Below, one piece after another: positions 8,099-15,685 of a stretch of DNA of 26,313 nucleotides (its first letter is position 1; every line of letters starts with the position of its first letter). The stretch lies in the NCBI GenBank assembly GCA_039183635.1, contig JBCDBL010000055.1:1-26313 (forward strand), written 5' to 3'. Under the pieces are notes generated by a model. That model was given only the letters and a program-made list of their open reading frames with translations. It made no database searches and had not been told where the DNA came from. A program made the translations under genes and the position numbers. Origin of the DNA: JBCDBL01 sp039183635 (GTDB lineage Bacteria > Pseudomonadota > Alphaproteobacteria > Caulobacterales > Parvularculaceae).

Positions 8099-8722
8099 AT
8101 GTCCGCCCAACTCGCCGTCGTCGCCCCGCAGCGATCACCGGCGCCCCAACAAACGGTTCGAGACAATCGTCGGCATTTCAGGCTGACATTGCGGCTTGAC
8201 GCGCGTTACATGCGCGCCGACGGCTCCGAGCACAGCGGCGCGGTCGTCAATATCTCCCCAGGAGGAGCTCTTATTAAGGCCGAGCCCCCCTCAGCGGGCG
8301 AACGTTTGATTGTCTATATTAAGGACGTCGGCCGCTTCGAGGCGCAAGTCAGCCGCATAGAGGACGACCGCTTTGCTGTGGCGTTCGCATCCAGCGCCGC
8401 AAAAATTGCAAAAACGGCCGATAAGCTGACCTGGATCGCAAACCGCCATTTATCCGACAATATGGAGTCCCGTTCCGGACCGCGAACGCCGCAATCCCAC
8501 AACACCCGTATTTCTCTCGACAATGGCGAAGTGTTATCCTGCCGCGTTCTCGATATCTCTATCTCGGGCGCGTCCTTAGCATTGTTCCCAAAACCGCCCG
8601 TAGGCGCGAAGCTTACCCTCGGCCGGACACGGGCGCGCATCGTGCGCCACCACGACGAGGGCGTCGGCGTCGAATTCCTGCGCGCCGGCGCAGCCTCACA
8701 AGCCGCCGCGGCACGGCATTAA
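8099..8722 (+). CDS. Tandem PilZ domain protein
   Basis: The 207-residue soluble product has two PilZ-like beta-barrels. The first (about 22-100) has the c-di-GMP switch RRHFR (24-28, R-x3-R) and NISPGGA (51-57), with Asn in place of the usual Asp of the D/N-x-S-x-x-G motif. The second (about 134-195) has DISISGA (152-158) but no clear R-x3-R before it. The first domain may therefore bind c-di-GMP while the second is structural. The ATG at 8099 follows GAGGGAG by 7 nt. Residues encoded upstream from 8054 lack support. Confidence 0.88.
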   Translation: MSAQLAVVAPQRSPAPQQTVRDNRRHFRLTLRLDARYMRADGSEHSGAVVNISPGGALIKAEPPSAGERLIVYIKDVGRFEAQVSRIEDDRFAVAFASSAAKIAKTADKLTWIANRHLSDNMESRSGPRTPQSHNTRISLDNGEVLSCRVLDISISGASLALFPKPPVGAKLTLGRTRARIVRHHDEGVGVEFLRAGAASQAAAARH

Positions 8723-8869
8723 CCATGACCTGCCGGCGGCGTTTCAATTCGAAACGAATTCATCTTCCCCAGCTTGGCCCGCCCCTTGCTTGATCACAAA
8801 GGGCGGCGAACCGCACAAAGCGAAAGCGCCGCAACGTATAATGAAAGAACAGATGTGCAGTCGCCTCCT

Positions 8870-9382
8870 ATGTCGGACAATTGGTGCATAAAAGTCGCGG
8901 ATCGCGTTTACGGGCCTTACACGCTGGACCAGATGCGCCAGTTCGCCTCCGAAGGACGCCTCGCCGCGCAATCCCTGGTCGCGCCGGCGGAGTCCCAAAG
9001 CTGGCGCCACGCCATACGTGAAGAGATTTTTCACGAACTGTTTTTCGAAACGCGCTCGCCCGCTCCCGTCAAACGCACTGTCGGGGATCAGTCGGACGAT
9101 GAAACTGCAAACTTCATCCTGATTTTCGACGTTGTATCCGGCGCAGCAGGGCGCCTTGAAAACGCCATCCATAAATTGGGCCCGGCGTTCCGCATCGCCG
9201 ACAATGTCTGGACAATATCAACAACGTCAACAGCGGCCGGCGTGCGCAACGCCATGATGCCGCATCTCCAGGCGAACGAACCTTTATTCGTCATAGACGC
9301 CAGCCGCGGCCGCTCCGCTTGGCATAATTACGGACCCGAATCCGTTGCAAAACTGCACAAAACCTGGGTGCACCGCCGCTAA
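8870..9382 (+). CDS. GYF_2 (DUF4339) protein with a Cas2/SinR-like C-terminal region
   Basis: The 170-residue product begins with a GYF_2-like module (residues 5-45: W-C-I-K-V, YGPYTLDQMRQFASEGRL, LVAP), usually a peptide-binding adaptor. After a linker, residues ~78-155 (FILIFDV, LENAIHKLG, IADNVWTISTT, VRNAMMPHLQ, PLFVID, AWHNYG) have the strand-helix-strand-strand-helix-strand pattern and the wording of SinR/Cas2-like ferredoxin-fold proteins. No CRISPR or toxin partner is nearby. The function is unknown. The ATG at 8870 was chosen because GYF_2 starts right after it; the frame is open to 8774, and no ribosome site is clear for either. Confidence 0.7.
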   Translation: MSDNWCIKVADRVYGPYTLDQMRQFASEGRLAAQSLVAPAESQSWRHAIREEIFHELFFETRSPAPVKRTVGDQSDDETANFILIFDVVSGAAGRLENAIHKLGPAFRIADNVWTISTTSTAAGVRNAMMPHLQANEPLFVIDASRGRSAWHNYGPESVAKLHKTWVHRR

Positions 9383-9709
9383 GGGCCAAGCGGATCTACA
9401 GATCTTTCAGCGCCCCCCATGAATCTTTTATGAAAAACGCACACGCCCCTCGCCCTTGAGGCGAATAGAGATATGATTGGGCCGTGCAAAGTGATTCGCC
9501 GATTTGTAGGGTTTGGATCTTTAACGCTTCGCAAGAAGCGCGCTCTAAACTCCGCTCTGTTTTCAGGCGATGCACAGATATAGCCACGAATGCGGCATCC
9601 ACCCTTCACTCACATATTCCGTCTACGCTTAATATAAAGATTAAGCGTTTTGCGCGCATGTGTCTTGCCGGCATTCAGTTTATCATTGGTCCAGTAACGG
9701 AGAGGCAAC
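9383..9709. other. Intergenic region before phoH, with hairpins
   Basis: This gap of about 325 bp has no convincing protein gene. It contains hairpin-forming stretches CTCGCC-cttga-GGCGA (near 9449-9464) and CGCTT-cgcaag-AAGCG (near 9522-9538), plus a terminator-like hairpin at 9625-9652. A small plus-strand transcript ending at that hairpin, or a leader for phoH, is possible. No strong promoter was recognised; TATGAT at 9472-9477 is the best -10-like hexamer but lacks a good -35. Confidence 0.35.
9625..9652 (+). terminator. Terminator-like hairpin upstream of phoH
   Basis: Arms ACGCTTAAT (9625-9633) and ATTAAGCGT (9640-9648) are perfect 9-bp complements with a 6-nt loop, followed by TTT (a TTTT run counting the last arm base). 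It stops 58 nt before the phoH ATG. It could end an upstream transcript, including the GYF_2 gene, or act as an attenuator in the phoH leader. The stem is A/T-rich, so termination strength is uncertain. Confidence 0.55.
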
Positions 9710-10492
9710 ATGGGCAAACGGGCGTCCCGTCGACAAGCACAGCTTAAAGAGACCGCAGCGCACGCCACGCGCAATTGGAACCCGGACAATAACGTCCACC
9801 CCCTATTCGACGAAACGGCCGGCTGGTCCCCCCTTGAGGACGTCAAGTCAGATAAAAACCGCGACAAAAGCTATGTGCGCAAAGTGCGCCCCTACGGACA
9901 AAATCAGGAAGCGCTCATGAATGCGCTTGAGGCGAGCCCGCTTGTGTTCGCCATAGGCCCCGCCGGCACCGGTAAGACTTATCTCGCCGTCGCCAAAGCC
10001 GTTGAGGCGCTGGAAGCTGGACGCGTCGCACGCATTGTTCTGTCCCGCCCGGCAGTCGAAGCGGGCGAGAGTCTCGGTTTTCTACCGGGCGATCTAGAAG
10101 ATAAGCTGTCTCCCTACCTGCGCCCTCTTTACGACGCCCTGGCCGACCGATTGTCGGCAAAAACGCTGAAAGCGCTCATCAGCGAAGGCGTCATTGAAAT
10201 CGCGCCGATCGCCTATATGCGCGGGCGCACACTGAACAACGCCTTTGTCGTCATCGACGAAGCGCAGAATTGCACCTATGGACAAATCAAGATGCTTCTC
10301 ACACGACTGGGCTGGCACTCCACCATGGTGGTGACCGGCGATCCGGAGCAGTCCGATCTGTTGCCAGGCGTGTCCGGCCTCGCCGAAGCCGCAAACCGGC
10401 TTAAAGCGCTCGGCAAAGTCTGTGTGGTCGAAATGACCGAAACCGACGTTGTGCGCCACCCCCTTGTGGCGGAGATGATCGGCGTCCTATAA
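9710..10492 (+). CDS. PhoH family ATPase
   Basis: The 260-residue product is a P-loop protein with Walker A GPAGTGKT (83-90), the PhoH segment IVLSRPAVEAGESLGFLPGDL (split at ~109-129) and Walker B VVIDEAQN (180-187). A further TGDPEQSDL motif follows. Residues 1-60 are a basic, low-complexity N-terminal extension (GKRASRRQ). PhoH proteins are cytoplasmic ATPases linked to RNA metabolism and phosphate starvation; the exact substrate is unsettled. This is not the longer PhoH-KH or PIN-PhoH form. The start is well supported by GGAGAGG four nt upstream of the ATG. A gap of 72 bp separates it from the next gene on the same strand. Confidence 0.9.
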   Translation: MGKRASRRQAQLKETAAHATRNWNPDNNVHPLFDETAGWSPLEDVKSDKNRDKSYVRKVRPYGQNQEALMNALEASPLVFAIGPAGTGKTYLAVAKAVEALEAGRVARIVLSRPAVEAGESLGFLPGDLEDKLSPYLRPLYDALADRLSAKTLKALISEGVIEIAPIAYMRGRTLNNAFVVIDEAQNCTYGQIKMLLTRLGWHSTMVVTGDPEQSDLLPGVSGLAEAANRLKALGKVCVVEMTETDVVRHPLVAEMIGVL

Positions 10493-10564
10493 AGACGCGT
10501 AATACGGCCGCTTCAAACGGTCGGCGACAGAGACGATCGACACACAAGACGGACACGCACGTCA

Positions 10565-11320
10565 ATGGGCCGCAAAACGCAACGTTTCGGCGGAGAGGAA
10601 GTCCGCGAGGAATCCAGCTGGAGCTATCCTCTGGGAATTCTCGCTGCAACGCTGATCCTCAGCGCAATTTTTTTGTATTATTACTTTGGACCGCGCCTGG
10701 AGGATATCGCCGGCGATACGCCCAAACCGACGATCAGCGAGGAAGAGGTCTCCATCGTCATCAACAATGAGGCGTTTCAAATTCCCGCGAATTACACCGT
10801 CTTTCCCCGCTCCCGTCGCGGCGGGCCAAGGGGGTCGGTTTTCCTGTACGCCCTGTGGCCCAATATGAGCGCCTACTCCCCCGCGCGACGGGACATATTC
10901 GTCGAAAACGATCCGCGCGCGCCGCGCATCGATATTCTTATTGAAGGACGCACGCAGCTGTTCAACGAGGCCGAGCGGCTTGAAAAGCTTTACCTGCCTT
11001 TGACCATTGACGGCAGAGGCGTGCCGACGCCTTTTGAACTGCAGCGCTACACCTTTCGCGAAAGCCGTCCGGACTCGCCCATGAACGGCTACCGCGACGA
11101 GGAGCTGTTTATAGGCCGCGATGAAAACGGCGCGCCTATCGTTCTTAGATGCTTTAAGGAACTGCCCCACATAGACAGCCCCGATTGCCGCCGGGAATAC
11201 GAGTTGGGCGGTAATATTTCCATCACCTATCGCTTTAAACGTCCGTACATGGAAGAATGGCGAACTATTGATATCGCTGTCAGAGGTTTTGTCGAACAGC
11301 TGCACCAGGGCGCCGGATAA
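10565..11320 (+). CDS. Single-pass membrane protein of unknown function
   Basis: I do not recognise a family. The 251-residue product has a polar, charged N-terminus, one transmembrane helix at about residues 21-41 (YPLGILAATLILSAIFLYYYF) and then a long soluble domain that should face the periplasm. The domain is mixed in composition and has conserved-looking aromatic and Arg residues. Two cysteines in the C-terminal third (CFKELPHIDSPDC) could form a disulfide. It begins 72 bp after phoH on the same strand, so it may be in the same transcript. It is convergent with the next gene, with 3 bp between stop codons. Confidence 0.75.
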   Translation: MGRKTQRFGGEEVREESSWSYPLGILAATLILSAIFLYYYFGPRLEDIAGDTPKPTISEEEVSIVINNEAFQIPANYTVFPRSRRGGPRGSVFLYALWPNMSAYSPARRDIFVENDPRAPRIDILIEGRTQLFNEAERLEKLYLPLTIDGRGVPTPFELQRYTFRESRPDSPMNGYRDEELFIGRDENGAPIVLRCFKELPHIDSPDCRREYELGGNISITYRFKRPYMEEWRTIDIAVRGFVEQLHQGAG

Positions 11321-11323
11321 ACC

Positions 11324-12793
11324 TTATTCGCCGCCGCCGATCCGCACCGCGCCGGCCAACGTCATAACCCCTGGCGCAATTATCAACGTCGCCGCCGCCT
11401 GTACCGCGTAGGCAAGTCCGGCCTGGCTCGCCCCGATCCATTCCCCCGCCGCCGCAAAGGCGAAAAGCGGCGTTGCGCCGACCCCTGCGGCGGCGCCAAG
11501 CGCCGGGGCGAGCCGCAGCATCGCTCGTGCAGCGGCGTCGCTGGCTTTGCCGGCGCGCCGCAACTCCCGACGCCATTGAACCGACAGCCAAATGACGAGC
11601 ACCGACGTCAGAGCCGTTGGCGCAAGCACAGCCAGGCGGTCTGCCCCGGCAAGGGTTGACGCCATACTCTCCGGCGCGAAAGACAAAACGAACGCAGCAA
11701 CCTGTCCGCCAAGAGCCAAACACGCCATGGTTGCAAGCGCCGTACGCAGAGAACGAAACGCCAAAAGCGCAATTGCGCCGGAAGCGGCGTATAAAAGACC
11801 GATCTCCAAAGGCGCAACACCCGCATACTCCGTCTCAAACAATGTGACGGCGGCCAGAACCGCCGCGATGCCGACAATTGCAGCTGAGGTGCGCATGGAC
11901 GTCCAGGGGCGCAGGTGCGCAAAGGCTCTCGCCGCCGCCCGCCGGCGTAAATTCTCCGCTTCGATAAACCGCTCGCCCAAAGGCGCAAGCGCAAACCCTG
12001 CCGCAGCCCCAAAACACCCCGTCAACAGGGCGAGCCCAGCGCCGACAGCCACAAGCCGCCACAGGCCGGGCGGCGGCGGCGCATCTGCGCCAGCGCCCGG
12101 GTGCATCGCCAGGGCGAACGCCGTACACAGAACAAAAGCCGCAGCACCGCCCCGCAAAACCCCAACATTGGCGGCATGGCCAGCCGCCTCGCGCCGGATC
12201 GCCGTATCAGCGTAGTCCCACGAAAACTCAGCCGCCGTTAGAAGCCCCAGCATTAATGACATGCTCGCCCCCAGCGCCATAACCGGCGCAGCATAAGCAG
12301 AGAAATACAGGCCGGAATATTCGGAAAACCCGATGATCGCAACGCCGCCTACGCCTGTGAGCGCCAAAACAACGACGAACAACCCTAAACTTGTTCGCGC
12401 GCCGAACGCCGGTCCCAAAAGCAACAGAATCAAAACGACGATCATCACTGCAGCGCAGAACAGCGGTCCCGCCACTGGGTCGAAACTGCCGATTTCAAAA
12501 AACGCCCACCCGGCGAAAACAATCGCGCAGCTGAAAAAGAAAAGTCCTATGGACAGCGTTACACGGAAAATTGCGCTGCGCTCATACAAGGGCGATAGTA
12601 AAACGAATAACAACGCCGCGCTGAGCGCTGCTGTAAACCCGCCGGCGCGATCAAACATCGCTTGCAATCGCAATGCGTCCACCGGCGCGGCGCTCGCCGC
12701 CAGCGCGACGAGGCACGCCGTCACGAGACCGAGCGCAACCATGGGCGCACGGGCTATAAGGCCGCCTACGCCCTGAGCTCGCCCTGTCGTCAT
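11324..12793 (-). CDS. Polytopic membrane protein of unknown function
   Basis: The 489-residue product is highly hydrophobic, with roughly a dozen predicted transmembrane segments (for example ALSAALLFVLLSPL, AVMIVVLILLLLG and ALTSVLVIWLSVQW). It is rich in Ala, Leu and Gly, and a charged loop near the middle contains LGERFIEAENLRRRAAARAF. No transporter signature or catalytic motif is visible, so function is not assigned. The ATG at 12793 is preceded by GAGGG. It begins 38 bp after the DUF3126 gene ends, on the same strand, so the two are probably co-transcribed. Confidence 0.75.
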   Translation of the reverse strand: MTTGRAQGVGGLIARAPMVALGLVTACLVALAASAAPVDALRLQAMFDRAGGFTAALSAALLFVLLSPLYERSAIFRVTLSIGLFFFSCAIVFAGWAFFEIGSFDPVAGPLFCAAVMIVVLILLLLGPAFGARTSLGLFVVVLALTGVGGVAIIGFSEYSGLYFSAYAAPVMALGASMSLMLGLLTAAEFSWDYADTAIRREAAGHAANVGVLRGGAAAFVLCTAFALAMHPGAGADAPPPPGLWRLVAVGAGLALLTGCFGAAAGFALAPLGERFIEAENLRRRAAARAFAHLRPWTSMRTSAAIVGIAAVLAAVTLFETEYAGVAPLEIGLLYAASGAIALLAFRSLRTALATMACLALGGQVAAFVLSFAPESMASTLAGADRLAVLAPTALTSVLVIWLSVQWRRELRRAGKASDAAARAMLRLAPALGAAAGVGATPLFAFAAAGEWIGASQAGLAYAVQAAATLIIAPGVMTLAGAVRIGGGE

Positions 12794-12831
12794 GCCGCCG
12801 CCCTCAACACCGCCTCTGGCTCTGACCGAAA

Positions 12832-13053
12832 CTAGCTTTCCGCCGGGGGCAAATCGATGTCGAGAATCGCCATGTTGAAGTCATAAGAGATCTCGCCCTC
12901 ATCGGCGTCGCGGAACAGGACGCCGATAAACTCCTCTCCCAAATACACCTCAGCCGAATCATCCTTGTTGGGGCGCCGGCGCACCTCGATAGCAGGCGCG
13001 GCGAACTTGTCCTGCAGATATTTCTGGAGTCGGGCGACCTCAGATGCGTTCAT
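12832..13053 (-). CDS. DUF3126 family protein
   Basis: The 73-residue small soluble product matches the alphaproteobacterial DUF3126 pattern: an N-terminal helix ARLQKYLQDKF, then EVRRRPNKDDSAEVYLGEEFIGVLFRD, and the closing FNMAILDIDL. No function is established for the family. The start ATG at 13053 is supported by GGAGG eight nt upstream. The frame is open further to 13173, but those residues are not family-like. It is divergent from the copper cluster and upstream of the polytopic membrane gene. Confidence 0.85.
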   Translation of the reverse strand: MNASEVARLQKYLQDKFAAPAIEVRRRPNKDDSAEVYLGEEFIGVLFRDADEGEISYDFNMAILDIDLPPAES

Positions 13054-13254
13054 ATGCGTTTCCTCCATGATCTTTAGTCGCCGCCGGGACCGAGGCGTGC
13101 GCGAATGATCAGTCTTAACGCGATGCCCCGCGCCTTGCCAACCGCGCGCGTTAAATGGGTGCGGCGCGGTCACACATTGCGCTAACGCGGCAAGGAGCTT
13201 AATGTGAAAGATAGTAAATATCGTACTTATTTGTATGACATTGGGGGATTGGAT

Positions 13255-13905
13255 ATGAAACAGCTACTTAGCGTTCTTGGATGCACCGCATTGCTGGCCG
13301 CTTGCGGAAACGCCGAAGACGCCTCCAGCACCGTTCAATCGGCTGAAGAGCGCCCAGCCCCCCTTCTTCTGGCATATCCCAATGGCGCAGGCGGCCAAAA
13401 GGCGAAAAGCGCAAAAGTCGTTGAGCAACAAGCGGTTTCTGAACCCGCCGACAGTTCAGAGCCGGAACAGGCTCTGGCGGCGCCCAAGGAAATGGCGGCT
13501 ATGGACGCCCCGGCCGTCACGGTGACGAACGCCGTTGTGCGCGCGCCGATGTGGGGCCAAAGCGTCGCCGCCGCTTTCCTGGACATTGAAAACGCCGCTG
13601 CTGCAGGAGACAAACTGCTTGGGGTGAAGACCTCTGCGGCGGGCGTCGTTGAGATCCATACGATGGAAGACTCCGACGGCGTCATGCGCATGCGCAAACT
13701 CAATCAACTTGACGTACCCGCCGGCGAACGCGTCGCCCTGGAAAAAGGCGGCGCCCATCTTATGCTTTTCGAAATTGCAGGCGATCTCGCCCCTGGCGAC
13801 GAAACGCCATTGACCCTCACCTTTGAAAAGGCCGGCGAAATGGAGGTCGTGGCGAAAGTCGTCTCGCCTGCGGCATTAGACGCCGGCGCGCAAGCAAACG
13901 ATTAA
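13255..13905 (+). CDS. PCuAC family copper-chaperone lipoprotein
   Basis: The 216-residue product begins with a lipoprotein signal, lipobox LAAC at 14-17 with lipidated Cys17. A low-complexity Ala/Pro/Glu/Ser linker follows (about 18-85), unusually long for this family. The C-terminal PCuAC domain carries the full Cu(I) motif H-x10-M-x21-H-x-M: His135, Met146, His168 and Met170, with Met137 two after the first His. PCuAC proteins bind periplasmic Cu(I), often for cytochrome oxidase CuA assembly. An in-frame GTG at 13204 follows AAGGAG by 6 nt, but those 17 codons are A/T-rich with rare codons and would sit awkwardly before the lipoprotein signal. The ATG at 13255 is preferred. Confidence 0.87.
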   Translation: MKQLLSVLGCTALLAACGNAEDASSTVQSAEERPAPLLLAYPNGAGGQKAKSAKVVEQQAVSEPADSSEPEQALAAPKEMAAMDAPAVTVTNAVVRAPMWGQSVAAAFLDIENAAAAGDKLLGVKTSAAGVVEIHTMEDSDGVMRMRKLNQLDVPAGERVALEKGGAHLMLFEIAGDLAPGDETPLTLTFEKAGEMEVVAKVVSPAALDAGAQAND

Positions 13906-13930
13906 GACCATTAACGCGGCCTGGCTTCCC

Positions 13931-14341
13931 ATGCGCCATATCGTTCATCGTCGCATTTTCACGCTTATCGCTATTTTAGCGGCGGCGTTCAATGCGGCTA
14001 TGGCCGGCCCCATGGCGGCGCACTCCGTCACGGGCGCTGGAGACCGCGTCCCTGAGCTTGAAGCGCAGGACGCCGTTACGGCCTTCCTTCTCAGCTTCGC
14101 CTCACTTTGCATCCCCGGAGATTCAAACGGCGAGGAGGGAAGAGAAAAGGCGCCCCCGTGCGCCCATTGCAAATCCGCCTGTGCGGCGAACGCCGGCATG
14201 CGCACCGATACCGGACTTTTTGTCCCCAAAGACAAAAACCGCCCGCTGCCCCCCGAAACGGTCGAACGCATTGCCGGTCGCATAACACACGGCGCCTCCA
14301 GCCCCCGCGCGCCGCCGGCTCTCTTCAGCGCATTTTCCTAA
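13931..14341 (+). CDS. DUF2946-like exported Cys-rich protein
   Basis: The 136-residue product has an N-terminal signal sequence (residues 6-26, FTLIAILAAAFNAAMA) and then a small domain with cysteines at 60, 77, 80 and 84, including C-x2-C-x3-C in PPCAHCKSAC. This fits DUF2946-like proteins, often found beside copper or cuproprotein genes. The cysteines suggest metal binding outside the cytoplasm; this is inferred. It starts 25 bp after the PCuAC stop, so it is probably in the same operon. The copper link rests partly on its neighbours. Confidence 0.7.
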   Translation: MRHIVHRRIFTLIAILAAAFNAAMAGPMAAHSVTGAGDRVPELEAQDAVTAFLLSFASLCIPGDSNGEEGREKAPPCAHCKSACAANAGMRTDTGLFVPKDKNRPLPPETVERIAGRITHGASSPRAPPALFSAFS

Positions 14342-14459
14342 ACAGACCTAAAGCGACATCGCGTCCACCCGACGCGCTGCGTTGTACTGAGGTCTTTGAT
14401 ATCATTGCGTTTCCGAACGGCGAACCAGACCCTGCCGCCTTGAAACGCTTTAATCGGGC

Positions 14460-14478
14460 CGTCCTTTCTGAAAGGACG
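14460..14478. promoter_or_regulatory. Perfect inverted repeat before the outer-membrane barrel gene
   Basis: CGTCCTTTC (14460-14468) and GAAAGGACG (14470-14478) are exact complements around one T. The site is 20 nt upstream of the barrel gene's ATG, inside the 157-bp gap after the DUF2946 gene. The near-zero spacer suits a dimeric regulator operator. It could also fold as an 8-bp RNA hairpin with a 3-nt loop near the ribosome site. Confidence 0.55.
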
Positions 14479-14498
14479 CTAGAGAGAGTTTTCATATC

Positions 14499-15578
14499 AT
14501 GACGATCACCCCACGCCGCGCGGCCGCCGCTGCGCTCCTTTTCGCCTGCCCCGTGCTCGGAACCCATGCAGCACGCGCCGACAACGCCACCATCCCAAAC
14601 CGCCACGCCCCCATCGGCGTTATGGGCGACCATCTTCACGACAAAGGAGAAGTAATGGTCTCCGTCCGTTATATGCGTATGCAAATGGAAGGCATGCGCG
14701 AGGGAACAAACAGCCTGTCCCTTACCCAAACACAACAACAGGACGGTTTTCAATATGTCGTCGTTCCGGACACGATGCCCATGGACATGGTGATGGCCGG
14801 CGCCATGTACGGCCTTACCAACAGGATTACGCTCATGGCCATGGGCTCCTACATCTGGAAGTCCATGGACCATTATCGCGATCCTGCGGGAACTTTGCCG
14901 CCAATCCCCTCGGACACTTTTGAGACGCAGTCGGAAGGGTTTGGCGATGTGAAGCTTTCGGCCCTGGTCGGGTTGTTTAAGACCGATGCCGCATCGATCC
15001 ACCTCAACCTCGGCGTCAGCCTGCCCACCGGCGACATCGAAGCGCGGGACGTCACCCCCGCCGCGCCGAACGGAACAATTTTACCGTATCCAATGCAAAT
15101 CGGCTCGGGCACGTACGACTTTTTACCGGGGATCACCTATAACGGCTACCAAAATCGCTGGGGATGGGGCGCCCAGCTTTCCGGGATCATCCGTACAGGG
15201 GATAATGACCAGAATTACACCCTTGGCGACGAGATCGCCGCGACGGGCTGGCTCAGCTATCTGTTTACGGATTACGCCAGCGGCTCGGTGCGCCTGGCCG
15301 GCCGGTCATGGGGCGAAATCGACGGCGAAGGGCCGGACCGCAGCATGATCCCCACCGCCGGCAACCCGATGCTGGATCTCGTTCCAACCATTCGGGGTGA
15401 GAATTTCGGCGGCGAACGGCTGGACCTTAGCTTCGGGCTTAACTTCGCCGCCCAGAACGCCGGCGCCAGAGGCCACAGATTGGGCCTTGAATTCGGCATT
15501 CCTGTTTATCAGGACCTCAACGGCCCGCAAATGGAAACGGACTGGACAGTGACCCTCGGGTGGCAGAAAACTTTGTAG
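14499..15578 (+). CDS. Met-rich outer-membrane beta-barrel protein
   Basis: The 359-residue product has a signal peptide (1-27, ending THAARA), then the segment APIGVMGDHLHDKGEVMVSVRYM and a beta-barrel pattern of alternating aromatic/hydrophobic strands to the C-terminus. It resembles the MetA-pathway/transporter-like outer-membrane family. The N-terminal third is strikingly Met-rich (MRMQMEGM, TMPMDMVMAGAM, MAMGSYIWKSMDH), as in copper-binding Met motifs. With PCuAC and DUF2946 upstream, a role in copper passage or binding at the outer membrane is a reasonable inference. The ATG at 14499 was used; the ribosome site is only AGAGAGAG-like. Confidence 0.8.
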   Translation: MTITPRRAAAAALLFACPVLGTHAARADNATIPNRHAPIGVMGDHLHDKGEVMVSVRYMRMQMEGMREGTNSLSLTQTQQQDGFQYVVVPDTMPMDMVMAGAMYGLTNRITLMAMGSYIWKSMDHYRDPAGTLPPIPSDTFETQSEGFGDVKLSALVGLFKTDAASIHLNLGVSLPTGDIEARDVTPAAPNGTILPYPMQIGSGTYDFLPGITYNGYQNRWGWGAQLSGIIRTGDNDQNYTLGDEIAATGWLSYLFTDYASGSVRLAGRSWGEIDGEGPDRSMIPTAGNPMLDLVPTIRGENFGGERLDLSFGLNFAAQNAGARGHRLGLEFGIPVYQDLNGPQMETDWTVTLGWQKTL

Positions 15579-15582
15579 AATG

Positions 15583-15625
15583 CTAGAGCCGATTGCATGC
15601 TTTATAAGTCGGCGATCGGCTCTAG
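15583..15625 (+). terminator. Hairpin between the barrel gene and cysE, likely terminator
   Basis: CTAGAGCCGAT (15583-15593) and ATCGGCTCTAG (15615-15625) are perfect 11-bp complements, extended by three more pairs, with a ~15-nt loop. It lies just after the barrel stop codon and before the convergent cysE stop. The downstream T-content (AGTCTTTGTTTT) is weak on the plus strand. It may terminate both genes. Confidence 0.6.
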
Positions 15626-15685
15626 AGTCTTTGTTTTGAGCGCGTGAGACGACCTTCGCCTGATCCACATCGCCTGCAATACGCT

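Noticed and set aside
9484..9747. An 87-codon frame running into the phoH start
   Set aside because: It passes through the terminator-like hairpin, overlaps phoH out of frame and has no ribosome site or family resemblance.
11592..12215. Plus-strand open frame (207 codons) antisense to the polytopic membrane protein
   Set aside because: Ala/Arg/Pro-rich shadow frame without start signal; the minus-strand frame has coherent transmembrane segments.
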